Below, piece by piece: positions 1-12,618 of a stretch of DNA of 64,000 bases. The translations under genes were made by a program, and so were the position numbers. Origin of the DNA: Holothuria scabra (taxonomy: Eukaryota > Echinodermata > Holothuroidea > Aspidochirotida > Holothuriidae); assembly GCA_037179385.1 (NCBI GenBank), contig CM074200.1, positions 35,157,884 to 35,221,883 on the forward strand. Reading direction: 5' to 3'. Each line of letters begins with the position of its first letter. Position 1 is the first letter of the stretch. The notes under the pieces were generated by a model that saw only the letters and a program-made list of their open reading frames with translations, was not told the DNA's origin and did not search any database.

Positions 1-1137
1 GAGGAGGGCTGGAGAGTACAAGACGTTGTGTTGACACAGTTGTAGACTGTACTGCACCGATACTGCGTGTTATTTTTAGGGCCCCTACGTATTCTTACCG
101 TATTTTACTTCCTTACTGTGCTGTTTATAAAGGTCATATCATCTATAATTTGTGCCGTTTGGATCATCGCTTAATACACCAATCATCAAACGAGAACTTT
201 GATCTCTTTTGCATTCTTTTGGAGGTTACTTGTCCTAGGCCTATAACCTTTGACACGGGAGTTCGAGTCACAACGATGCACTGCTGTCTTGTGGTAACTT
301 ACTGTGTGCGTTTTAAGTAAACATTCCTTCGCCATGGGGATTTAGGCAATTTGGCCTGGCCGGGGACGTTCGGATAAAAATGTAGCAAGGTTAAAACGCT
401 ACAACCGCCATCTTGGATTTATTGTCACGTGATTCCCCAACACGCTTGGCTTGAATGGATTGTTTGACCCCAAAAACATGCCAATAGACATTGGTCAAAA
501 TTATCACCAATGGCTGGACAGAAGCTTGGTTATGGAGGAAACACCTGATGGCGGCCATTTTGGACGCCATCTTGCATTTCTCAAAACTATATACAAAATT
601 TCCAGATTCACCAAAGATTCTGCCGGACAAAATTGAAAGTGGGCAAGAGGCAAAACACCATACAGGGCATGGAACGACTCGAGGTCCCGCAGATATTTTC
701 TAACGCGTTTCTTTAGTCTGATGTGCTATATTTCGGTGTTTTTTTTAGTAAGTGGGTGTAGGCTACTGCGGGCTAGGCATCGTTCAACCATATCGTTACA
801 TCACACAGCCATCAAACATTTGCAGAACAGGAATAGCACAGCTCTTGTTGGTTTGAAACAGTAAAGGCGATTCACTTATTTATGGGGCACTTCCGGTGGT
901 CATTGGTCAACTGTTCCTTAATTATGATAACAGAATCCCCAGTGTTCATGCGGTGTTTGTGTGAGCTATATTGGACACGGAGTGAGGGCACACAGCAGTG
1001 GGAGCCACGGGGGTGGGTGTTAGAATTCCCCCCCCCCCCCATGTGAACCCATGTCTCATTGGCCTTCTTAAAATTTATGTAAGACCCCATTAGTTGAGAG
1101 AGAACTTAGCTAGCCGCCCAGTCTGTCAGTCGCTGTA
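1..1137. other. Intergenic DNA, no gene seen
   Basis: No reading frame here resembles a known protein; the longest are under 80 residues and overlap one another on both strands. A stretch near 400-580 contains 'ccatcttgga' and 'ggcggccattttgg' motifs of the kind found in dispersed repeats. A run of about 14 C lies at 1028-1040. I see no promoter or RNA gene. Confidence 0.5.
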
Positions 1138-1145
1138 CCCTTTAG

Positions 1146-1421
1146 CATGGGCGTCCGCAGGCATGGGCAATGGGGGGGGGGGGCACTTCTCCCCTGGAAA
1201 ATCAAAAAATTGAAAAAAACGTATAAAAATCAAAGAAAAGACCGAACAAAACGTGTTTTCCAAGTTTCTATGCGAAAAATAGGCTTTGGAAATGCCATTT
1301 CCAGCGATCTGGGAGGCATTTCGGGCCGAAATTTTCGCACGCTTTGTGTCAATTCATGGTGCTCGGAGGTTTTGCCCCCCGAAAAATTTTGCCCCCCTTA
1401 TTTTTTTTGCGGACGCTCATG
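1146..1421. mobile_element. hAT-like miniature inverted-repeat element (276 bp)
   Basis: The ends are CATGGGCGTCCGCA at the left and TGCGGACGCTCATG at the right, inverted repeats of 14 bp with one mismatch. They are flanked by an exact 8-bp direct repeat CCCTTTAG (1138-1145 and 1422-1429), the target-duplication length typical of hAT elements. The interior has poly-G/C runs and no transposase, so it is non-autonomous. Confidence 0.75.
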
Positions 1422-1946
1422 CCCTTTAGGTCTTTTTCTGTATCATTTCCCCAGAGTTTGCAGAATTTTTTGAGTCTCAATCGCGCTATGACATGCTCTA
1501 ATCAGTAAATGTCTATTTAGTGCAATTATTAAAGAAAAAATGCATAATTTCCAAACCCATGAAAATAATGTGCAAATGCAAAAGAGCATGTAAAGCGAGT
1601 ATGGAAGCATGTAAGGTATTGCATATGTTTACCACCTACTTCTGCTGATCTTTTCAGCAAAATTAGCTGCTGCAAAAATATGCTGCTAGCAGAATATCCT
1701 GCTAACTTCAGGAGGGTTACTGTGTGCACAGTACACATACAATGTAGTTTGCACTCCGTAATGGCAACCGGCTCGTTATATACCAAAACGTGCGTCTCAT
1801 TTTGAGTGAATTGCAAATGCTGATGGCCTTTTCTGTATGGACCAAACTTTTGTTACAGTACTGTATTGCATAGTTAGATTAACGCGGGATTTGAGTGGGG
1901 TAGTTTGTGCACGTGTGCGGATGGTGGAGATTGGAACTCACTAGCG

Positions 1947-2188
1947 CAGTGGCGGAGGAAGGGAATTCGGTCAGAGGGGGCAAGAAAGGCCTGTAAGGGC
2001 GCTTCAAAGCAGGTAGAGAAAGAAGTTTTGGTCGGAGGGGGCGAGAATGACCTGTAGGGGCGCTTACGGATACGTACCTATGTCTCAATACGGTAAAAAC
2101 CTACAAAGGACGCCGACAGGCGATTTGAGTCCGTCGGGGGGGGGGGGGGACGACTGCCCCCTCTGACTGTATGGTAGTTCCGCCACTG
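1947..2188. mobile_element. hAT-like miniature element with CAGTGGCGGA ends
   Basis: The left end CAGTGGCGGA and the right end TCCGCCACTG (with intervening bases) are inverted repeats, and the next ~20 bp inward also match imperfectly (tcagaggggg versus ccccctctga). The candidate 8-bp flanks (1939-1946 and 2189-2196) agree at 5 of 8 positions, so the duplication is decayed. Inside, a ~60-bp segment containing 'gacctgta' is duplicated at about 1972 and 2034. It is non-coding. Confidence 0.55.
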
Positions 2189-2472
2189 TACTGGCCATTG
2201 TCTTTTATGTATTGTGACGTCCTGTGTTACTTGTGACTTTGTGGGAAGATTTTTTTTTGCATAACTTTGCGTTTGCCATTGTTTATAAAGTTTAGTTGTA
2301 TATAATATGAGCCAAAGAAATCTCCCCATTAAATGTGGGAGTAAATTGGATTTGAGGATTAAGAAGGTTTAGTTTTCGGGAAAAACAACTTTAATCGTAG
2401 GAAGTCTTTATTGTTGTATATAGAATTGGTTTATTCAAACTTTTACAAAAAAAATAGTAAAAAATATTTGTT

Positions 2473-2965
2473 GATTCCTTGCCGGAGGCATGCAAGGAAT
2501 CTATGTGATGGTGATGTCGTGTGTATGTGTGTGAGTGTGTGTGTGTGTATGTGTGCACCCACCAACACTGTCCTTACCCCGAAGCGTTCTAAGTAACCCA
2601 TAAGGTATTGAGTGCGAGTGTGTGCTGTGTGTATTTGTGTTCGTAACATTTTGCTTGTAATCACGATATTTCAAAATAGGAATGACCGATACACATATTT
2701 AGCAAATAGATTTGACATGCTGAGAGGAAAAACCCTATAGTTTTTGGTAGGGGTCATAGGTCATTTCAGGTCACCAGAGGTCATCAAAGTCTGAAAACCA
2801 TGTTATCACGATATCTCAAGTTAGGAATGGTGTACACTTTTTATATTTGGTTTATACATATGTCATGTTAAAACAAAAGAACCCTATTGATGTTTTAGTA
2901 GAGGTCAAAGGTCATTTGAGGTCACCAGAGGTAAAACCGCAAAAACGTTGAAAATGGCTTGTAAT
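2473..2965 (+). repeat. Main repeat family, truncated copy A
   Basis: It begins with the family's 5' palindrome GATTCCTTGCC...GCAAGGAATC (2473-2501), then the 'gatggtgatgtcgtgtg' block and a TG-rich tract, then about two diverged tandem units with 'cacgatat', 'ggtcaaaggtca' and 'ggtcaccagaggtca'. A perfect DR1 AGGTCAAAGGTCA lies at 2902-2914 and a DR4 at 2768-2783. The family's 3' end is missing: homology stops at about 2965, where a different repeat end (GGGCCGCCGAGAGG) begins. Confidence 0.75.
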
Positions 2966-2966
2966 C

Positions 2967-4314
2967 ACAACAGGGCCGCCGAGAGGGGGGCAGAGGGTAC
3001 AAATGTCCCGGGCCCGGAGCAATTTGGGGCCCAAAAAATTAGGTCATGAAAAAATATGTACAAGAACATACGGAAAATTTGGAAATCACAAGACAACCAT
3101 TTTATCATTATTTCATACATTTGTAATTTTGTCGAAAGTCATTTACACAACCTGGCAATCCTGGTGCACATTGATGTACTTCCCGACAGAAATCTTGACA
3201 AACGAGGACATGTTGTAGACTAATAGCCTATCGGTTAGTTCTAACAAACTTTCCGCAACGTTAGATGTTTTTGCTCGTGCCTAACCTACCAAATCTAATA
3301 ATTATAGCCTACCAAACTTTGTTTAAGGTCAAACGTAATATGTTGAATAGGCCTACTCAAGCCTTATTCCTGGCTCATCTTATTACTATTCTATCGGTGC
3401 AGTAGTTACCCGTTAGGCCTTTCTTTACGTAGCCTCGATTTTCGTATCGTGATTGGCAATTTCGGGTTGAACTGAAGAAAGTTCGTAAAGTAAGATTTTC
3501 ATGAGTAACCCGGAATAACAAAACACAAAGCGACGTCACTGTTTATATCAGATCTGCTGGTCACTGATTCGTTGGGACGATTGCACCAATTTATTCATCT
3601 GTGTTTATTAGATGAAAATGCACTTTAACTATAGTTTCCAACCGAGTTAAGGGGGCCGCAAATTGTTCTTTTCTAGAGCGTAAGAAACTAACACTTAGAA
3701 AATGAGCAAATATTATGAGACTTTTGTAACTAAACGAAAGACTTGCAAAAAGTCGGCAAACACCTATCAATAGAAACTTTACGTATTGCCCATGAATTCC
3801 GAGGGAAAAAATTCGTAACTAAATCTCTAACGGCCAAATTTGACTGTAAGACTGTTAGTCATAGACGTATCTGACAGCTCTTACAGTAATAGCGCAGCCG
3901 CAGTAACAACGATCGACATTGACAGTTGTGTCATTTGTCAAAATATTAAGAACACCATTTCTAGGAGCTCACTTGCGGAACCTGGAAAGGGCGATTCCTG
4001 CGAATTAGGGAGTACCTTTTTCCAAAAATTCTCGTACGCCCCGCGCCATCCAGTGGTGGCGCTCTGCTTAGATAGTCAGCCCACAGTTTTCAGCCCTCCC
4101 CACAAAATCCTGGGTGCGTCACTGCATAACATAGAAACATACTTTCGGACTACCCCATGATGTCTAATGAGTGATAATATTGCTACTTGGTAGTGGTGGA
4201 TCCAGGGCGCTGAAAAACACACAAAAAAGCATAAGCTTTTATAACATTTATTATCGCTTTACTTGGATATTTTCAATTAGTACACCCTATCTGTGTGAAC
4301 CTGTGAACTTGTTC
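2967..4314. other. Non-coding DNA with a possible transposon end at 2967
   Basis: The left edge AGGGCCGCCGAGAGGGG abruptly truncates the neighbouring repeat, and 'gggggccgc' occurs at about 3651. This could be the ends of an unclassified element, but I cannot confirm inverted repeats or a target duplication. The rest shows no recognisable gene. 'tagtggtggatccaggg' at about 4189 resembles a hAT-type terminus with no visible partner. Confidence 0.3.
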
Positions 4315-5215
4315 GTTCAGGAATTTGGGGTCCAAGGTCCCACACGGGCAATATGCCCATTTGATGAAAACATGCTCAACGTACCTCCCCAATACATTAC
4401 ATGGTACAGTGTTGGGAACAGTGTTGCAATAGTAGTAGGTAGAGGTGTCCTCGGAGTGTTCAGCAATTTTGGGTCTAAGCTAGGTCCCACATGGGCCTCA
4501 TGACCGGTTAGATGAATTTATGCAAAATGTTTCTTACATATTTTATGGTCCAGTGTTGAACTAGGCCACTTCTATGGTAGGTGTACCTTCTGGGTATGTA
4601 GAAGTTTTGGGCCCAAGGTCCCACATGGGCCATATGGCCCATTTAATGAATCATGCCAAATTCTTTTCCTCAAATGAAGTGTGTGGTCCAGTGCTTCCAA
4701 TGCTGAAACTACATTTCAACAGTACTGAGCTAGTGTTACCATTGTGATGTTCAGGAATTTGGGGTCCAAGTTCTTACATGGGCAACATGGCCTGTTTCAT
4801 AAACTCATGAATGGTACACATAAATCTTTCCCTATAGATGTGGGACTGGGTATTCAGATGACTTCCAAACTTTGATGATCAAAGGTCATGCGTTGGCCAC
4901 CAGGACCCTATTCGGGTTCATGCTAAATGTTTCTCCTATAGGTTGCATGGGTACTATTTAGTAACTTTGTAACAATAGTACTGTGGCAGGGGTACCTTTG
5001 AAATGTTGAGGAATTTGGGTCCAAAGTCCCCACATGGGTAAAATTGTCCATTTCATGAAAACATGCTAAACGTATCACTCCAACATGAATTTTACAACTT
5101 CGAAAGTTTGTTACAATAGTACCGTGGCATGAGTACATTTAGGTTGTACAGGGCTTCATGGCCCAAGGTTCCACCTGGCCCATATTGCTCTTTTTATGAA
5201 ATCATGCAAAGGCAG
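4315..5215. repeat. Tandem array, ~145-bp period, 6-7 degenerate units
   Basis: The phrase 'gaatttggggtccaaggtcc' followed by 'cacatgggc', 'tggcccatttNatgaaa' and 'catgc' recurs at about 4321, 4463, 4601, 4755, 5009 and 5152, with a more decayed unit near 4880. Spacing is roughly 140-155 bp. One unit carries an 18-bp perfect palindrome (ATGGGCCATATGGCCCAT, 4625-4642). Reading frames through it are not conserved between units, so I treat it as non-coding. Confidence 0.75.
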
Positions 5216-7617
5216 CATATAGTCTCACAAGAATAAAATGAATTATGAAATTACTAGCCAAAACCTGCAAAGATGACGTCTAGTATCATTTGGAATAGGA
5301 CATGGGTCCTCGAAGATACAGGCCAAAACCTGCAGTGTTGGCATCTGGTGCCACTAGTAGTAAAACGAGTTCTCAAAGTTCATATTCTTCATACAACTTT
5401 AACATCACATGCATCAACAGATAAAACATCTATTTCAGTCCAAATTAGTTGGTTGAACTTGAAGATGTCAGACATTTACTTCACATGGTTTGAGCGATTC
5501 CGCCAGTTTGGTGCTCTAGTTTTGTGAATATCAATGTTGAAATTCATGTTAAAATGTTGAAAAAGCTGTCAGCTGTCTAGATTCATGAGCAATTTATCAT
5601 ATCATGGTCTATACATTGATGAATCAACCATTTTTGTCGAGGGGTAAAAAAGTTCCCGTCACAGACGGATATTTTACTAATTCTAATGACATTATTTTCT
5701 CACTTTGCAGAGATGTCTCAGGTATTGTAGTATTTTCTCAAATGAAGATAGTTGTTTGAACAAAAATTCACAGATATAAAAACAGAAAGGAAAAAAAAAT
5801 GCTAACCCATCACTGCACAAACTATGTTAACATTTTCGTATGCTGCTGTCCGTCCGTGACAAGGAAAAGTGAAACTTTTTTTTTATTTTTCAGTGAGAAG
5901 GAAATTAAAAGAAAAACGGAAGTCTCTCTGGTAGTTATTCTTTAGTGAGCAGATGGAAATCCCCAAATAATTTGCATCGTTTTGACGTCAACTCAATTAA
6001 AAGTTGGGTCACGGGCAGAAAGATGTTATTGAAAGGTCACTATAACTGTAAAATGTGATCCACCGATTCCAGCGTCTCAAAAAAGGCGTTATTCTATTGG
6101 TATAAGCTACAGACTATGACTCACACCTTATATTGGCGTATATTGGCCTCCCTGGAACAACGGGCGTAAATACGGGTGTGTGTGCCCCCCCCCCCCGTGA
6201 AAGTCAAAAGCCGAAAAACTGGTCTGAAGTCCAGTTCAGTTGGGCTTGTGACAGTAGACCAGACATGAACAACATTTGAAGTGCAAAATGGCAAAAAAAA
6301 AAAAAAAAAAGGAAGGGAAAGAAGAAGAAAGAAAAAAAGGCATCGAAAATTCGGACGGTAAACTGATGTCCATGAGACTCGGTTTCCAAGATATGTAATA
6401 GGCCCCAAAGCTCCCCAAAAAGTTCACTCCCCTGGAAATTCATGTATATACGCCCCTGCCTGGAATATTCATTTTCAAGCTTATAGCTGTAACAGTAGAA
6501 GATAAGGGTTGCTGTTTGACCTTTTCTCACTATTACACAATTAGGTGTATTTTACAGAATAAGGTCTGTTTTAAATCATACAGGAAAGTGAGTGAACAGT
6601 GGGTATTCTAACTATGTTCAGATATTGGCCTTGAAATATTAAAACAAATATTCAGAGTTCTGCCAAATGAAGATATTTGGTAGAATAATAATTTATTTGG
6701 TGCTTCGAGAAGTGCGAAGCGTGCAACCTGGATTGAATTAGGGCACACATGAAGATAGGGAAAAACGGTAATTTGTCCCCAGTTTACAGATGGGCTGAAA
6801 ACGACTATGCATGGGAGCGATAAACATGTTATCCGTTTCGGAGCCTCCTCACAATGTACAGGGATCAGCAACATACGAGATATTCTCTTTTATGATGGAC
6901 GAAATAAACAAATTGTTCAAGAGCAAATGTCATTAATAATTTGGAATGATTCGTTACAATATACGTAGTTATTGCCTACAATGTATTGGCTGCTTAAGGT
7001 GTTACAGTATGTACAGTATTCATAACTACAATGTTTGAATTCTCACGCGTCAAAGTGGTCCACTATAAAATGTAGGTTTTAAAGGAGGCCTTGTGCTAAA
7101 TATATAGAAACTTAAAGGAATTTTCAAGAAAATATCCAAGGGTAAATATAGGAACTATGTAGGGTAATCCTCCAAAATCATGCTCAGAATACTTCCCACA
7201 AGGAAGCCATTTTCCTATCATTAAAGTCAATATACACACAAACTACCTCGATCTTTTTAGCTGCAGCAACACTTTTGAGGGGCTGCATTTATATAGGGGG
7301 GGGGGGGGTTCAGAAGCACTTGTTCCTTAAAACTTATTGTCTCCAATGTTGGGTATGATAGTAGGAATTAGTTTTTTTCAATGAACAATAAATTTGATTT
7401 TCACATGTAATTTGGATGATGGTAGGAACTCATCTAATTCAAATACAAAGGAATTCAACTTTAAAACCAACAACTGATATTGCAACAAGTTTTTGTATTT
7501 ACTATACAAGTGCAGAAATGACATCACAACAACCTAAGGCTTTGGCTTTAGGCCGTAAATTATCACAGAAGGACCGCATATGCAAAATGGCACATAGCTG
7601 TGTTCCATTTCCCAACC
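5216..7617. other. Intergenic DNA, no gene seen
   Basis: No recognisable protein. A possible miniature element lies at about 6165-6455, where 'gggcgtaaatac' and 'gtatatacgccc' form a weak inverted repeat around a poly-C run and a poly-A run. Its target duplication is unclear. A poly-G run sits at about 7300-7310. Confidence 0.4.
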
Positions 7618-7625
7618 AAATTTTT

Positions 7626-8572
7626 GATTCCTTGCCGAAGGCAGGCGAGAAATCTTTGCCATAGTGATGTCGTCTGTGTGTGTATGTGTGTGTGTGTTTG
7701 TGACACTTTGGTTGTAAATACGATATCTCAAGATATGGAAGGCCGATGCTGTTTATATTTGGTATATAGCTTTTTCATGTTGAGAGGAGACAACTTATTG
7801 TTTTTGGTAGAGGTCAAAGGTCGTTCGAGGTCACCAGAGGTGAACAACGGAAAACCTTGCAAGCACGATATCTAAAGTTAGGAACGACCGACATATTTCA
7901 TATTTGGTATATCGATTTTCCATGTTGAGAGAAAGAACCCCTCTGTTTTTGGTAGAAGTCATAGGTCATTTGTGGTCACCAGATCTAAGACTGCGAAAAC
8001 CTTGTAAATGGCTTGTATACACGATAAATCAAGATAGGAACGACCGACACTTTTCATATTTGGTGTATAGGTTTTTCATATTCAGAAGAAGAACCTGTTG
8101 TTTTGGTAGAGGTCAAAGGTCATGTGAGGTGACTAAAGCTAAAACTGCGAAAACCTTTTGAATGGCTCGTTGACACGATATCTCAAGATGCCAATAACTG
8201 TTACTTTTCATATTTGGTGAATGGATTTGTCATGTTGAGAGGAAAATCCCTGTGGTTTTTTTAAAGAGGTCAAAGGCTATTTGAAGTCACCAGCACTAAT
8301 AGTAGAAAACCTCGTAAATGGCTTGTAAACACGATATCTCAAGATAGCAGTGACTGTAAATTTCATATTTGGTTCATAGATTTACCATGTTGAGTGGATG
8401 AACCCTGTTGTTTTTGGTAGATGTCAAAGCTCATTTGGTCACCAGAGCTAAACCGATACAAAAACCTCTTAAATGGCTCGTAAAAACGGTATCTCAAGAT
8501 AGCAATGACTAACGCTTTTCGTTTTTGATGTATAGATTTGTCACGTTGAGAGAAATAACCCCATTTTTTGGT
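7626..8572 (+). repeat. Main repeat family, array B part 1 (GATTCCTTGCC-type 5' end)
   Basis: It starts with GATTCCTTGCC (7626-7636) and a decayed matching arm, then the 'gatgtcgtctgtgtg' block and (TG)n. About six tandem units of roughly 120-150 bp follow, each with 'cacgatatctcaagat', 'cttttcatatttggt', 'catgttgaga' and 'aggtcaaaggtca'. A perfect DR1 lies at 8110-8122. Long open frames through the array arise because the unit lacks stops in one frame; their products are tandem copies of the unit, not a recognisable protein. Confidence 0.8.
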
Positions 8573-8989
8573 TTCAATGATAGGAGGAACCTATGCAGCC
8601 ATGATGGCGTATGTGTGTTTGTATGTGTGTATGTTTGGTGCGTGTATATGTGTGTATGTGTGCGTGTGTGTATTTGAGAACCAACCTAGCTGAGGAAAAT
8701 ATTAGAGAAAATACCATCAATGTGAGGAAAAAATATCCAATGTGAGGACTCGGTCCGAGTCCTCAATTTTTAAATGCTTTAACAATTGTGAAACCTCACC
8801 ATAGCTCACCACAGGAAATACGGTGAATGTGCTCAGATTGACATCAAAGCCAATAGGGGTACGCAGTGTATAAATGTGCTCATGTTGATATGAAAAGATA
8901 TAATTTTGTTCTCAGATTTCCATACACTGTTCTCACATTCATATCAAAAACTTGGAATTGTATTCACTTGTGAGTTGAAATTTCACTAT
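8573..8989 (+). repeat. Second 5'-end type of the main family, with spacer
   Basis: 'tttcaatga' then the palindrome ATAGG-aggaa-CCTAT (8580-8594), 'catgatggcgtatgtgtg' and a TG-rich tract mark another element start. The same arrangement recurs at 44031 with a base-paired change (ATAAG...CTTAT). Between the TG tract and the next array, 8690-8970 holds unrelated AT-rich DNA containing a 23-base palindrome (8743-8765). Confidence 0.6.
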
Positions 8990-10985
8990 GTATGTATATG
9001 TGTACGTTTGTTACACTTTGCTAGTTAGCGTGATATCTCAAGAAGGGAAACTACGACAGTTTTCAAACTTGGTACATAGATCCCCCTATTCAAAGGAAGA
9101 ACCTTATTTTTTCAGTGGAAGTCAAAGGTCATGGGGGTCACGGGGGTCAAACTCTCCAAACATTGTTTACACAATTTCTCAAGTTAGGTGACCTGGGTAA
9201 AGTTCATATTCGGTATGGAGATGCGTTATGGTCAGAAGAAGAACCCTATTGTTTTTGTTGGAGGTCAGAGGTTTCGGGTGGGCGGTCACCGGGGGGTCAA
9301 GGAGCGTCGAACTCTGAAAAACTCGTTTAGACAGTATCTCGAGATAGGAAACTTGAATAAAGTGGGTGGAGGTCAAAGGTCACGGTGTCATGGAGGGTCA
9401 AACTCTGAAAACCTCTTTAACACAGTATCTCGAGCTGGGAAACTTGGATAAAGTTCGTACTCGGTATGGAGATGTGTTATGGTCAGAAGAAAAACCCTAT
9501 CATTTCTAGTGGAAGTCAAAGGTCACGGGGGTCACAGGGGGTCAAACTCCGAAAATCTCGTAAACACAATATCTCAAGGTAGGAAACTTTTACATAGGTC
9601 GCACTTGGTATGGAGATGCGCTATGGTCAGAGGAAGAAGCCTATCTTTTTTGGGGTGTAGGTCAAAGGTCATGGGGTCACGAAGGGTCAAATTGAAAACC
9701 TCGTTAACACAATATTTCGATGTAGGAAACTTGGATATAGTTCGTACTTGGTATGAAGATGCGTTATGGTCAGAACAGGAACCCTATCATTTCTGGTGAA
9801 GGTCAAAGGTTACGGAGGATCACATGAGGTCAAAATCTGAAAACTTCGTTGACTCAATATCTAGAGTTCGAAAACTCGGATAAAGTTCGTTCTTGGTATG
9901 GAGATGCGTTATGGTCAGAAGAAGAACCATATCGTTTTGGTGGAGGTCAAATCACGAGGGGTCACGGATAGTCAAGCTCTGAAAACTTCGTGAACACAAT
10001 ATCTGGAGTAGGGAAACTTGGATAAAGTGCGTACCTGGTATGGAGATGCGTTATCGTCAGAGGAAGAACCCTATCCTTTTGGGGTGGAGGTCAAATGTCA
10101 AGAGGGGTCACGGGGTCAAACTCTGAAAGTCTCATTAATACAATATCTGGAGGTAGGAACTTGGATAAAGTTCATACTTAGTGTTGAGATGCGCTATGGT
10201 CAGAAGAAGAACCCTATCCTTCTCTGGTGGGGATCAAAGTTCACGTAGGAACACGGGGGTCGAACCCTATCGTTTTTGGTGGAAGTCAAAGGTCATGCCG
10301 TCACAGGAGGTCAAGCTCTGAAAACTTCGTGAGCACAATATCTGGATTAGGGAACCTTGGATAAAGTTCAAACTTGGTATGGAGATGCGTTAAGGTCAAA
10401 ATAAGAACCCTATCATTTTTGGTGGAGGTCAAATGTCACGAGGGGTCACGGAGGGTCAGGCTCTGAAAACCTCTTTAACACAATATCTGGAGTAGGGAAA
10501 CATGGATAAAGTTCATACTTAGTATGGAGATGCGTTATAGTCAGGGGAAGAACCCTATCATTTTCGGCGGAGGTCAAACGTCACGGAGGGTCATCATAGC
10601 GGGTCAGAATCTGAAAACCTCATTCATACAATATCTAGAGTTAAGAAACTTGGATAGACTTCCTACTTGGAGATGCGTTATGGTCAGAAGAAGAACCCTA
10701 TTGTTTTTGGTGGAGGTCACAGGGGATTACAGGGGTCAAACTCTGAAAACCTTGTTTACACAATATCTCGAGCTAGAAAACTTGGATAAAGTTCATACTT
10801 GGTATGGAGATGCGTTGTGGTCAGAAAAAGAACGCTACCATTTTTGATGGAAGTCAAAGGTCACGGGGTCACGGGAACCAAACTCCGAAAACCTCGTTAA
10901 TGGAGTATCTTGAGGTAGGAAACATGGATTAAGTTCATACTTGGTATGGAGATGCATTTTGGTCAGAAGAACCCTGTCGTTTTTG
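8990..10985 (+). repeat. Main repeat family, array B part 2, ~150-bp units
   Basis: About thirteen units follow one another. The unit contains 'acacaatatctcgagNtagg', 'aacttggataaagttc', 'tacttggtatggagatgcg', 'ttatggtcagaagaagaacc', 'ctatcNttttttggtggagg' and 'tcaaaggtcacgg'. This is a distinct subfamily from those at 12952 and 32155. Perfect DR1 motifs occur at 9370-9382 and 9659-9671. It is non-coding although several frames stay open for 60-107 codons. Confidence 0.85.
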
Positions 10986-11548
10986 CCACCCTCTCAACTT
11001 TTGAGTTCATGCAAACGGTCGGTCCTATTTTTCCGACATGTTAAGATAACATTTGACCAATGACTGACAATATGTAGGACATGACGGTGTTATTTGCAAT
11101 AGAACATATCATCGAGACGTCATTGCATATTTGCATTCTTGTTGGTAGAGGGCAAAGGTCTTTTGAGGTCACCAGAGATAAAACTGCAAAAACCTTGTAA
11201 TTTGCTTCAATTTCATTTGTTTGCCTCGTAGTTTGATGTTTGCTTTTAACATTTTTGCACATTTAGCCCCCTGAAAAGACTCTGCCCCCGAAAAATTTCG
11301 TCCACTCCAGTGCCTGGCGTGGCTACAGGCTTGAAATGGTTGGTACACATGAAACCTCGTAACTGGCTTGTAAATAGCATAAGAAGCTTACTGGTTTGGG
11401 TAGAGATCATAGGTCATGTCAGGTCACCTCCAGGTCACCTCAAAAATTGTTCATCTAGGGTCAAAAGAAGGTAAAAAGCAAACATTCCCAACAAATCCAG
11501 GATTAGCAAGGATTCACTAAGTCTTTGGTCTTTCTGGTTCAACATTTT
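10986..11548 (+). repeat. Decayed 3' portion of array B
   Basis: Isolated family fragments occur at 11139-11215 (ggcaaaggtc, gaggtcaccagaga) and 11390-11450 (several aggtcacct repeats). They end with a degenerate family 3' end at about 11508-11545: 'gcaaggattcactaag' then 'tctttctggtt'. A short unrelated repeat end (ccccctgaaaagactctgcc) interrupts it near 11265. Confidence 0.55.
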
Positions 11549-12522
11549 TTTTGCATTTTTTTTTGTAAATCATCTTAGTTACTACAACTATTGAAATATC
11601 TCAAGGGGCGGAATTTTGCCTCAAGTTCATAAAAATATCAAGAAAAAGCAGTTTTTTCACTGCCAAGTGGATCAAGTGGCAGTTAAAAGATCTGGAAATC
11701 CGACAATCACTGACTATTTTGGATGAAAGTAAACTTGAGTGTAGTGATTCGGAATTGAAGGAAATTTTACTTTTCTGTGAGACCAAATTAAGTTTTATTG
11801 GGCTTGTTCAATTTGTTTTATTATGTAATATTATTGTACGGCATACCCAAGCATGTCGCGTGCAGCCATTTCAGGATGGTTTTCTGCTGCTTTTGAAAAG
11901 CTTTTCATTATAGTGACGTAGCTCCGGAGGGGAGGGGGGCAGGTGCCACGTTGCCCCTCCTGGAAAAAATTTTGGGGAAATTTGTGGAATTTAGGGTTTT
12001 AGTTGACGAAATAATAATTCCTTTTCCTATTTCTTAAAATTTTTCTCAGTATAAAAATTCGTGAAACAGTTCTCATGCATAATTGATTCGTATTTCCATG
12101 CAACGTATTTCCCCAGATCTCGTCTGTGTCACTGCAGCATTAAGCGTACTTGACTAGCATTCCTCAGAAATGCCTTCTCTGCAACAGCGTGAATGTTCTC
12201 ATGTCCACGCGCTGGGTGTTTTGATCAGTGCAGCGTACTGTATACTACGTACGCATCAAACACTGACAGGCTATAAGACCGGAGCGTAGGGTACCATGCT
12301 CGAGCTAGTTCCCTTCAACCTACAAACGTATTGTTGAGCTAATGTTATGTTCATCAACTTGATGCACTATTGGATAAAACGTTGCTAATAAATATTAACA
12401 TAGCCATAACCTCGTGAAGGAAGTATTCCCTCGTTTAATTATCACAATGTTAATTTGTTTTCGTTGTATTTAAGGTTGCCAGCAATATATACCAATAGGC
12501 CCAGAGATTCCATTCTTCTTGA
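11549..12522. other. Intergenic DNA, no gene seen
   Basis: No recognisable gene. 11911-11970 ('gtgacgtagctccgg' followed by G-rich then C-rich DNA) looks like a decayed transposon terminus of the hAT style, with a possible partner 'gtgtcactgcag' near 12125-12136. The match is too weak to call. Confidence 0.4.
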
Positions 12523-12583
12523 ATACATATATTATATATATATGTATATATATATATTATATATATATATATATACATACATA

Positions 12584-12615
<32 letters not shown>

Positions 12616-12617
12616 AA
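12523..12617. repeat. (TA)n-rich microsatellite
   Basis: About 95 bp of alternating A and T with a few interruptions immediately upstream of a TA-flanked miniature element. Confidence 0.9.
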
Positions 12618-12618
12618 T

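Noticed and set aside
4625..4642. CCATATGG as a serum-response (CArG) site
   Set aside because: A CArG box needs six A/T bases between CC and GG; only four are present, and it is part of a degenerate tandem unit.
6121..6530. Overlapping frames of 63-108 residues rich in F
   Set aside because: They cover a poly-A/poly-T run and C run of a probable miniature element; no homology recognised.
9188..10847. Chain of 65-107 residue frames with a recurring peptide (KNPI..GGGQ)
   Set aside because: The frames are successive units of the tandem array, change frame between units and match no protein.
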